From assembly GCF_000003815.2 (NCBI RefSeq), contig NC_049983.1, forward strand, positions 2,964,350-3,028,349: a DNA stretch of 64,000 nucleotides, written 5' to 3'. Within the stretch, counting starts at the first letter, position 1. Each line of letters opens with the position of its first letter. Below, piece after piece: positions 29,101 through 41,100 of this stretch. This DNA comes from Branchiostoma floridae. Taxonomy: Eukaryota > Chordata > Leptocardii > Amphioxiformes > Branchiostomatidae. Below the pieces are notes generated by a model. It ran no database searches. It was not told where the DNA came from and saw nothing but the letters and a program-made list of their open reading frames with translations. A program made the translations under genes and the position numbers.

Positions 29101-32100
29101 TTATCATCTACCCCGGGATATGGATCTACACAAATAGTGTTGGCAGTACTACATCTGGATTTGTATTTTCCTTCTGGGTTTCCTTGTTTGTTGTTTTTGT
29201 ATCCTCTGATAAAAGAGGGTCTGCATGCTCTTTTCCGTAAGGCGTAGGCAGCCGATTTCTATTTCCCATAATTCGTACGGAAAACAATCTTATGATATCA
29301 TCTACGTAATTCGTAGCTAGGCGACCTAATCTAGCGTAATTGCCTTCCTTGATTTAACGTAATACGTAGGGGGTTCTTCTGAATTCAGCGTAAATCTTTG
29401 TTGGGACCCCCCCCCCCCTCCATGCAGACCCTCATGAAATAGATCTAAGATGGTCCGATAGCATGTAAAGAAAAAGAGGTAAGGATAATGGTTAAGCTAC
29501 ATCTACAAAAATGTAGTTTGTTCTTCAAAAGAGTAGAAATCTTGTCGAGTTTAAGGAAATTGTACATGACTACTAAGAAATTAGGAGTATGACAGTAGGA
29601 TAACCCTTTATGTCAAGGCCAGCTATAATTGTATCAGGGTTGGCCATGATGTATAATATTAGGGGCATATATAGCACAATGAATCAGTGTACCAGCAATG
29701 GAATAGTAGTATCAGAGGTAGCGTGGACCCGCTTTAAGATTGAGATAGCGAAGTTTTCTGCCTGTGGGGCTTTACATGGTTAAAAATATGGACCCCAAAG
29801 TGAGGAAATTTGAGGCGCGAAATTTAGAGCATCAGAGTAATTGACAAGGATTGGATCTGTTTAAGTCCAGGGTACAATCTACAAAATATGTCAGAATAAG
29901 CTGAAGTTTACCTGCTTGTTCTCGTATAAAATTAAAAGCCACTTTTACTTGACACCCCAGTTTCGAAACTGACATACCGTATTCCTCTACCATTCCCCAC
30001 AGTTTCAGACTGACGCTGTCACTTGCACAGAAGAATTTCTACGGCTCTTTCAAGAAGTCTGACACACTATTTTGTGCCAGAACTACTATTGACCACGGGG
30101 TTTATAGATAAAAAATTGTACCTTATAGATTTCTACAGTACAGTTGAAGTAATGTTGTACAGGACAAGAAAGCAACATGCTTGAAGTCCTCTGCCCTTTT
30201 ATGCTATGGTCACATCACCTCTGAGCAATAACCTCAAATAAAGAATGCACCCTGACTTTGACAACAGCTTAGCACTTATGGATTTTTTAAAGTTTCAAAA
30301 GTGCATACTTTAAACAAGAAAATACAGTTAATAACTAGAAAGGCCGACATTTGCTTGGGAGCAAATACAGCATATTGCAATCCATCTTCATCCTTGAAAA
30401 AATCCCCAAATTCAACAATTTGAAGTAATGTTTGCTCAAAGGGAAAATGAAGTTCTGTGGCCACTTGTCCTACACACCTTCATGCCGAATTTTAGGTCAT
30501 TTGGTTTCAATATAAGGGCATAGGAGCCAAAAATATACATTTTTAGTTAAAAATGGCTAAAAGTCCCAAAATAACTCATTTTATAAGTGCTCTATGAAGA
30601 TTGTGTTGATGGGGTCCTGTTGTCATATGTCCAATTTACCTTTGTACAAAATTTCAGGTCATTTGGTTTACATACAAGGGCATAGAAGCCAAAAATATAC
30701 ATTTTTAGTCAAAAATGACTGAAAACCCGAAAATAACTAATTTTTGAAGTGATCTATGAAGAAAGTGTCAATGGGGTCCCGTGAGCATATGTTCAATGCA
30801 CCTCTGTACCAAATTTCAGGGCATTTGGTTTCTATACAAGGACATAGGAGCCAAAAATATACAATACTTTCTTCGAAGGATACTTCAAAAATGAGTTATT
30901 TTAGGGTTTTGGCCATTTTTGACTAAAAAGTCTTATTTCGCTCCCATGCCCCTTGAATAAACCTAATGACCTCGAAGTTGGGACACAGGTGCATTTGGCA
31001 TTATGACCCCGAACCCCACCGAGGCTTTTTCATGGTTAACTCAAAAAGGAGTATTTTGGGTTTCTGGCCTTTTTTACAAAAATGTTATTTTTGGGCCCCA
31101 GTCCCTTGTTTGAAACAAATGACCNNNNNNNNNNNNNNNNNNNNNNNNNNNNNNNNNNNNNNNNNNNNNNNNNNNNNNNNNNNNNNNNNNNNNNNNNNNN
31201 NNNNNNNNNNNNNNNNNNNNNNNNTTTTGGAAAAAAATGTTGGGGGGTTGGTGTTTCAATCCGGGGCCGTGGGAGGCAAAAAGTACCCTTTCTTTTTTAA
31301 GTGGCTAGTATAAAAAATGAGTTTCTTTTGGGTTTTTGGCCATTTTTGACTAAGAATGTTGGTTTTTGGGTCCTATGCCCTTGTATTAAAAACTAAATGG
31401 ACCTGAAAGTTGGGTTGTGGGTGCATTGACATATGGCCACAGAACATCATCAATGCTTTTTTCATTGTTTACTCCAAAAATGAGTTACTTTAGGGTTTTT
31501 GGCCATTTTTGACTAAAAATGTATATTTTTTGCTCCTATGCCCTTGTATAGAAACCAAATGACCTGAAAGTTGGTACATAGGTGCGTTTCACATATGAGC
31601 ACAGAACCCCATCAACGCTTTTTTCATTGTTTACTCCAAAAATAAGTTATTTTAGTTTTTTTGGCCATTTTTGACTAAAAATGTATATTTATTGCTCCTA
31701 TGCCCTTGTATAGAAACCAAATGACCTGAAATTTGGTACAGAGGTGCATTGAACATATGCTCACGGGACCCCATTGACACTTTCTTCATAGATCACTTCA
31801 AAAATTAGTTATTTTCGGGTTTTCAGTCATTTTTGACTAAAAATGTATATTTTTGGCTTCTATGCCCTTGTATGTAAACCAAATGACCTGAAATTTTGTA
31901 CAAAGGTAAATTGGACATATGACAACAGGACCCCATCAACACAATCTTCATAGAGCACTTATAAAATGAGTTATTTTGGGACTTTTAGCCATTTTTAACT
32001 AAAAATGTATATTTTTGGCTCCTATGCCCTTATATTGAAACCAAATGACCTAAAATTCGGCATGAAGGTGTGCAGGACAAGTGGCCACAGTACTTCATTT

Positions 32101-35100
32101 TCCCTTTGAGCAAACATTACTTCAAATTGTTGAATTTTGGTTTTTTTTTTCAAGGATGAAGATGGATTGCAATATGCTGTATTTGCTCCTAAGCAAATGT
32201 CGGCCTTTCTAGTTATATTGCAATCCATACATAGTATGGGATTGCAATATATTGTTATATTGCAATCCATACTACAGTATGGGATTGCAATATATTGCTT
32301 TTCCTTTGTCTCTCCTGTCAAATTCTTCAAATGGATTCAACTTTTTCATTTTTGGATCAAATGAACTGAAATTTGGCAGGGTGGTAGAAATAGCAAATAC
32401 CCCCAGACGTTTTTTCACTTTCTTGATAGAGGCCTTAGAATTTATGATATTTAGGGTATTTGGTCATTTTTAGACAAAATATGTATATTTTGGGCCCCTG
32501 TGCCCTGGAATTACAAGCTAATGACCTGAAATTTGGTACAGAGGTGCATTGGACATATGAGCACAGGAAACAATCAACACTTTCTTCATAGATCACTTCA
32601 AAAATTAGTTATTTTAGGGGTTTTGGCCATTTTTGACTAAAAATGTATATTTTTGGCTCCTATGCCCTTGTATCACAACCTAATGACCTGAAATTTGGCA
32701 CAGAGGTGCATTGGACATATGAGCACAGGAAACCATTAACACTCTCTTCATAGATTACTTTTAAAAAATAGTTATTTTAGGTTTTTTGGTCAATTTTGAC
32801 TAAAAATGTATATTTTTGGCTCCTATGCCCTTGTATAGAATTCAAATGACCTGAAATTTGGTACATAGGTGCATTGGACATATTGGCACAGGATCCCATC
32901 AACGCTTTCTTCACTGACCACTTAAAAAATGAGCTATTTTGGAGTTTTCTGCCATTTTTGACTAAAAATGTTTATTTTTGGCTCCTATGCCCTTGTATAG
33001 AAACCTAATGACCTGAAATTCGGCATGAAGGTGTGTCTGGCATGTGCCCACAGTACTTCATGTTCACTTTGTGGATACATTACTTTAAATTGTTGAATTT
33101 GGGGATTTTTTGCCATTTTTAGACTAAAAATGTTAAGTTTGGGCTCCTGTGCCTATGTATGGAAACCAAATGGTCTGAAATTTGGTATAAAGGTGTGTAC
33201 GGTATATGGCCACAGGGCTCTATTCACACCTATGGTGTACATCAATTGAAAATTGTGACATTTGCGATTTTTTGCCGTTATTGACAAAAAATGTACATTT
33301 TTGCTTCCTGTGTCATGAGAAAGCCAACTGATCTGGAATTTGGTATTAGGGTAGCTTTAGCACTATAAATGGGAATTGGGCCACATAGACTGGTCCATTT
33401 TGCATAGATAGGGGTGTTCTGGAAGAGTCCATTATTGTATGATGGATTGCAATATGCTGTATTTGCTCCCAAGCAAATGTCGGCCTTTCTAGTTTTTCCT
33501 TTGTCTCTTCTCCTGTCAAATCTTCAAATCCCTTCTACTTTTTCATTTTTTGGCCAAATGAGCTGAAATTTGGCATGGAGGTAGAGATAGCAAATACCCC
33601 CAGACGTTTTTTTCACTTTTTTGATAGAGGCCTTAGAATTTATGATATTTAGGGTTTTTGGTCATTTTTAGACAAAATATGTATATTTTGGGCCCCTGTG
33701 CCCTGGTATTACAAGCTAATAACCTGAAATTTGGTACAGAGGTGCATTGGACATATGAGCACAGAAAACCATTAACACTTCTTCATAGATCACTTTAAAA
33801 ATGAGTTATTTTAGGGTTTTTGGCCATTTTTGACTAAAAATGTATATTTAAGGCTCCTATGGCCTTGTATGAAGGCTAAATGAACTGAAATTTGGTATAT
33901 AGGTGCATTGGATATATGAGCACAGGGCTCTATCAACACTTTCTTCATAGATCACTTTGAAAATGAGTTATTTTGGTTTTTTTGGCCATTTTTGACAAAA
34001 AATGTATATTTTTGGCTCCTATGCCCTTATATGAAAACCTAATGACCTAAAATTTGGTACATAGGTGCATTGGACATATGAGCACAGGGTCCAATCAACA
34101 CTTTCTTTATAGATCACTTTAAAAATGAGGTATTTTGGGTTTTTCGGCTATTTTTGACTAAAAATGTATATTTATGGCTCCTATGGCCTTGTATGAAGGC
34201 TAAATGAACTGAAATTTGGTATATAGGTGCATTGGATATATGAGCACAGGGCTCCATCAACACTTTCTACATAGATCACTTTAAAAATGAGTTATTTTGG
34301 GTTTTTTGGCCATTTTTGACAAAAAAATGTATATTTTTGGCTCCTATGCCCTTATATGAAAACCTAATGACCTGAAATTTGGTACATAGGTGCATTGGAC
34401 ATATGAGCACAGGGTCCAATCAACACTTTCTTTATAGATCACTTTAAAAATGAGGTATTTTGGGATTTTCGGCTATTTTTGACAAAAAATGTATACTTTT
34501 GGCTCCTATACCCTTGTATGAAAACCTAATGACCTGGAATTCGGCATGAAAGTGTGTCGGGCAAGTGCCCACAGTACTTCATTTTCACTTTGGGGATACA
34601 ATACTTTAAATTGTTGAATTTGGGGATTTTTTGCCATTTACGGACTAAAAATGTTAAGTTTTGGCTGCTGTACCTATGTATGAAAACCAAATGGTCTGAA
34701 ATTTGGTATGAAGGTGCGTATGTTATGTAGCCACAGGGCTCTATTCACACCTATGGTGTACATCAATCAAAAATTGTTAAATTTGGGATTGGCATGCATA
34801 TGAAGATGGATTGCAATATGCTGTATTTGCTCCTAAGCAAATGTCGGCCTTTCTAGTTATATTGCAATCCATACATAGTATGGGATTGCAATATATTGCT
34901 TTTCCTTTGTTTCTTCTCCTGTCAAATCTTCAAATGGATTCTACTTTTTCATTTTGGGGCCAAATGAGCTGAAATTTGGCAGGGTGGTAGAAATAGCAAA
35001 TACCCCCAGGCGTTTTTTTTCACTTTCTTGATAGAGGCCTTAGAATTTATGATATTTAGGGTTTTTGGTCATTTTTAGACAAAATATGTATATTTTGGGC

Positions 35101-38100
35101 CCCTGTGCCCTGGTATTACAAGCTAATGACCTGAAAATTGGTACAGAGTTGCATTGGACATATGAGCACAGAAAACCATTAACACCTTCTTCATAGATCA
35201 CTTCAAAAATTAGTTATTTTAGGTTTTTTTGCCATTTTTGACTAAAAATGTATATTTATGGCTCCTATGCCCTTGTATTAAAACCAAAAGACCTGAAATT
35301 TGGTACATAGGTGCGTTTGGCATATGACCACAGAGCCCCATCAACGCTTTATTCATTGTTTACTCCAAAAATGAGTTATTTTAGGGTTTTTGGCCATTTT
35401 TGACTAAAAATGTATATTTTTGGCTCCTATGCCCTTGTATGAAAACCTAATGACCTGAAATTTAGTACAGAGGTGCATTGAACATATGCTCACAGGACCT
35501 CATCGACACTTTCTTCATAGATCACTTCAAAAATTAGTTATTTTGGGGTTTTCAGTCATTTTTGACTAAAAATGTATATTTTTGGCCCCTATACCCTTGT
35601 ATGTAAACCAAATGGCCTGAAATTTGGTACAGAGGTGCATTCGGCTGTTTCACAATTGAGTGTACCCATTTATTTTTCCACATGTTACCAGTTGATAAGA
35701 AAGTCTACATAAGACATTACTGTTCTAGACTGTTATTTCCCAAAAGCTGGTGTAACAAGGAACACAACAAAAAAATAAATAGAGAAATCCATCAATATTT
35801 GGCGAAAATATCGTAAAAAATATTACTAAAAAATGTCCCATTTTTAGTGTTACATGTACCAGGGGTCATTCAGTTTTTTTCGCAATTAAACCATTGCATC
35901 TAACATCAAAAACATGGCTGCTACCTTAAAATTCCTTATTTTGTACATGCAGGGATATGTTAACTAGAGATTTATTACCATTTTTTGAAGGTATTCCGAC
36001 TTTTTTTGACAATCAGGGTTATTTTGTATTTTCACCCACATGTTACCAATTTTAATGTAATATTTACTTCAAGGTTTCAAAGTCTGTAGCATTATTTTAA
36101 TGTGCTGTGATAAGTGTTAATTTGACATGTTAATATTTGATATGATGTATGTGAAGGAACAAAAGTAGAATGAGATCATTCCTACTTTCATCTGAGTCAC
36201 AGCGAAGGATCAAAGTATCGGCTGTCATTTTCCGAAAAATTTTGTCCCGTCCGTACCCCCCCTTAATTTCTATATTAAGTTAATACTACAAGCTTTTGAT
36301 TGTGATAGTTTACAAGTCTCTTTGACTACATACCAAACCACTATAGAAACCAAATCTATGATAAAGACCTTGCCCGATACAGCACCGTATAACTTCAAAT
36401 GTCCCGTCCGTACCCCTGTCCCGTCCGTACCCCCACCTGTCCCGTCCGTACCCCCACTTTTAGATTTAAGCAAAATATTGGGGAAAATGACATTCCAATT
36501 GCTAAAATAACACATACTAAAGACTTAAAAGATACAAACAATTAATCTCCTCAATAAAAATAGTAGTTTCTAATGAATTCATCATCGTATTCTTTAACAG
36601 GTTTTTCATTAATCCCCATAAACTGCCTGGGACTGGTATGAGATGAAATATGATATTCCCCTTAAGTTACCATCCCATTTTGCCAAGACCATGTGCTCTC
36701 CTCTAGCCCAGCTCAGTCTCTTCCTGATTAAGTTGATGGTGACAACCCATTTTCTTCACCTTCCACTAGTGGTCTAGTGCAGGTAGTGTAAATGCAAAGG
36801 GCAAGATAGGCACTACCTGACATGCCAAGGAGAAAGGCAAAGGTTCTCGAGATACTTGTCAAGTCTCCTATTCAAAATAAAATCCTTGAGAAGAAAGGGG
36901 TACTTGCTGTAGCAAAAGAGAGCAGAAAAGAAATGCAAGTAGCTCAAGAAATTGCAGATTCCATGACAGAGCAGGTACATTCCATCAAATTCACTGTGGA
37001 GCATCGCCATCAAAGAAAAAATGCTACCAGTAATGGCATTCTCAGATCAGATCTAATAAGAATGGTCTAACTCCCTTTTTTCTTAGTTTAGACAATATTG
37101 CAGTATTTGTAGATGCTTTAATTAACTGGTATTGGGTGAATAAATGTGTTCCAAAATGTTTGGAGAAGTCCCTGCAGTATCAGTCTTTTTGGCCTGTTGT
37201 CTGGCTGTGTCCCGTCCGTACCCCCACATAATATCATATTCATAAAATCATCAAGTCCCTTGTTGTGTTGCCAATGTATAAAACCTAGAATCTTATGTAG
37301 GAGTATATAAAGAATGAAATTTTACCAAAGTTTAGCTACCAAAGTGCTTGAATTTAAAAATTTCGTATTTGACCTTTCCTTCCACATAAAATGACAGCGA
37401 GGTGTTATCATCGCCTTACAATAAATGACCAGAAAATGACACAACAAGGTGCTACTGCAAATCAAAGTTAGTTTTCTGGTCTTGTGGACACTAGTGATGG
37501 AAGATAACATGGAATAGTGTTTATCTTTAGTTCTTCCTCTGGCTGTACTGTATATACCTTTACATACAGTCTTACAGTTGTCCCGTCCGTACCCCCATAG
37601 TGATCCATTAAAGAAAGACCTGTATTATAGTAACCGAGAGGTGTTGTGCAGAGATCTTTTAGGATATTGAGCCCCAAGTATGTACCTTTCAATTGCCAAC
37701 ATCAATTTTGAAATATATTAAAGTTCATTTTTCAACCTCAGTGACCCCTGTTTGGTACACTCAATTGTGAAACAGCCGATTGGACATATGACAACAGGAC
37801 CCCATCAACACTTTCTTCATAGAGCACTTATAAAATGAGTTATTTTGGGTTTTTTAGCCATTTTTGTCTAAAAATGCATATTTTTGGCATATATGCCCTT
37901 GTGATGAAACCAAATGACCAAAAACTCGGCATGAAGGTGTGTAGGACAAGTGCCCACAGTACTTCATTTTCCCTTTGAGCAAACATTACTTCAAATTGTT
38001 GAATTTTGGGATTTTTCAAGGCTGAAGATGGATTGCAATATGCTGTATTTGCTCCTAAGCAAATGTCGGCCTTTCTAGTTTTTCCTTTGTCTCTTCTTCT

Positions 38101-41100
38101 CCTGTCAAATCTTCCAATCCCTTCTACTTTTTCATTTTTTGGCCAAAGGAGCTGAAATTTGGCATGGAGGTAGAGATAGCAAATACCCCCAGACGTTTTT
38201 TTCACTTTTTTGATAGAGGCCTTAGAATTTATGATATTTAGGGTTTTTGGTCATTTTTAGACAAAATATGTATATTTTGGGTCCCTGTGCCCTGGTATTA
38301 CAAGCTAATGACCTGAAATTTGGTACAGAGGTGCATTGGACATATGAGCATAGAAAACCATCAAAACTTTCTTCGTAGATTACTTCAAAAATGAGTTATT
38401 TTAGGTTTTTGGCCATTTTTGACTAAAAATGTCTATTTTTGCCTCCTATGCCCTTGTATTAAAACTAAATGACCTGAAAGTTGGGACATAGGTGCATTTG
38501 ACATATGACCACAGAACCCCATCAATGCTTTTTTCATTGTTTACTCCAAAAATGAGTTATTTTAGGGTTCTACTACTGGAATAGGATCAAGTAAAATAAA
38601 CACATCCTAATCCTATTTGATCACACATGTTACTGATCCTCTATGATATGGTTAATCTCTACTAACAGAACTAACAAAAATATAGTATAGAATTACGCAC
38701 TACTGGGCTTGAAATAATACTGGGTGCATAAGCTAGCTATAGAATTTCAGATCCAAGTTCTGAAGATAGACCGCTGAGGTTTGTAACAACGTTTTGCTGT
38801 CAATCTGCTTATTTTATACATTGCTGGCATGGTAAAAAAAATAATGAAAATCCATTATTCCTATCTTGAGTAATCCTCTTCAGATTTTGTTTACAATAAT
38901 GCCCAAGGAATTCTAAACCTAGCCGCTAGGAGGCCCAAACTCATGTCACCTCTTCCCGAGCGCAAGAGCTATCTATCACCCCAATCACCACTGCAGTACC
39001 AAAAGAAGGCACTAGGGGGCACAAAATCTAACCATTTCCAGCTTTCCTCACACCCAACAACACACCAAGTATATGAAACCAATCCATCCAGCCATTCTTG
39101 AGTTATCTTGTTCACAGACAGACACACGTATGCTTAGTAAAATATAATATTTCATGGAGGTAATAATGATGGGTTTTGTGTTCAATTTGTGCTTGGTATA
39201 GCAAAAATAAAACCACCTTGATTTGAATATTTCTGCATTTATATTCCCAAGGATGAATTTCGATCCCTGCACTAGATTGTATTATTGGTATGACTGTTAC
39301 ATGATCCTAGTGAAACCCAGTAGGTCAATATTTGCAGAATGACATCCAAACTTGGGGGTCCCCTTACTGTTATCAGTAGTACTCTCTCAGCATCTCTCTG
39401 ATTTCTACTTAGACATTCTGCCCTGTCTGACCTTGTGGCTTTAGCGAGGTAGTTTCACTTTACACAGTACCAGTGCAAACATTACACCAGACAGTGTTTC
39501 AACTCGACATTTGCACAGGTCTGTCCCCATCAAATTTATAGTAAGCACTTATGATGGTGTAGTAACAATATCTGCATTTAATATCTAATTGAAAATGTCT
39601 AAAAAATTAGACTGATAACATCTTTATTGTACTGAGAAGAAAAGATGAAGGCCAAATGAAAAAGACTACAGAAACGCAGAGAATCACACACATACACACA
39701 CATATACTCACACATTGCTTAGTTAGGGTGCTTAGGGCAGTCCGACAGTGCCAAAGTTGACGGCACTGTTAGCTGTCGGCATGAGTTCGACTGTGGCTGG
39801 TCAGACCAATTCTTGATAGACACACACACAAACACACACACGATAAGATTATAGCCTCACCTGTTCACAGTACATCAGAGCCTGTTCATTCTCCATCAGA
39901 ACCACAGGGATGTCTGTGTTAGCTGCTGTGTGGTGAACCTGAGAACAGAGAAGACTATTTTAATAGGAGTCACTTATAATAACTGCATTATTGCTTATTC
40001 ACTACCATGGTTTTCACCAGGAATTTTTCACAGCATAGGGGGCATCTTACAATGACAAAGCCAAGGACATCTCTCAGAAACACTATGTCCGGCATTGTGC
40101 CAAAATGTGGGAAGGGTGGCTGATGTGCAGGGAAAGGGGAATTTTAGGGACTAAAACTGCCAGTTTTCATTTTAGCTAACATTACACTGATTTTCAGACA
40201 ATTACAAACAAAATACATTATTACAATAAGAACTGTATGCAAATGTTACTCATATGCAAATCAAGTTTTGCTTTTTTAGGGTGACCAGACGACGCTTGAT
40301 GCTCTACTACCGGGTACTAGCTGATAACAAAAAAAAAGACTCCTTACATAAACCTGTAGACACGGCTGGAACACATCTGTGTGGCTGCTGCAGCTCCCCT
40401 GGTTCAGGTAGTGGGTGGTGACGGTCTGACATCTGGACTGCACAAACTGTTGACCTGGTGAGGAGTAGGAAGAAGTTGATTGAGCATGAATCTACACACG
40501 GCTGTCGTACATCATCGGTACATGTATACCTTTTGGATATGTCAGGGATCATCTAATAGCTGACTAAAGCATACTCGGGTGAGATTTTTAGGAAGTGACA
40601 TGGCAAGTCGAATTGGCATTGTCAACAACAACAATTACATCAGAATTTAGTATTATTTTACTAGTACTGCCATGGTGACTGTTGCATGGCTTCTCTTGGT
40701 TGCACTCAGTCACTCTTAAACTGTATAAACATTCAATCAAACATTAGTACAGGATAAATCAAATGCGTGATCAAATGTACACTGTAGGGTAATGGTAGGG
40801 TGTTTGGCTCAAAGCCTAGAGGTCCTGAATTCAAGTCTCTTGATATGCCCTGATGTTGAGCAATTGGAAAAGGCACTTTGCACCAATTTCCAAACTTCAC
40901 TCAGGTGAAAATGAGTACCTAGAGGTTGAGTTAGGGCCGTTCCTCGGATAGGATGTTAAATATAGGCCCTGGGTTTGAGGAGAACGTCACCTTGAGCACG
41001 TTAAAGATCCCACCACACTTATCGAAAAGTGTAGCCTAAGGGTTCAAATTTTATCTGTCCGGATATTTTATCTGTCTGGATCCGGATATGCAGCATGTAC

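Larger units (their letters stand above)
30260..38570. repeat. AT-rich satellite array, ~164-bp monomers in higher-order units
   Basis: Consensus monomer: CCTATGCCCTTGTAT, then ACCAAATGACCTGAAATTTG, GTACAGAGGTGCATTGGACA, ATCAACACTTTCTTCATAGA and GGCCATTTTTGACTAAAAAT. Monomers group into higher-order units of about 1.1-1.4 kb, each ending in GAAGATGGATTGCAATATGC plus a TCGGCCTTTCTAGTT block (ends near 32214, 33495, 34857 and 38082). Monomers left of about 30865 are inverted. A 100-bp N run and a 2.1-kb TIR element interrupt the array. Non-coding. Confidence 0.93.

Noticed and set aside
31074..31313. Open frames spanning the first N run
   Set aside because: They are artefacts of undefined bases in a non-coding satellite.
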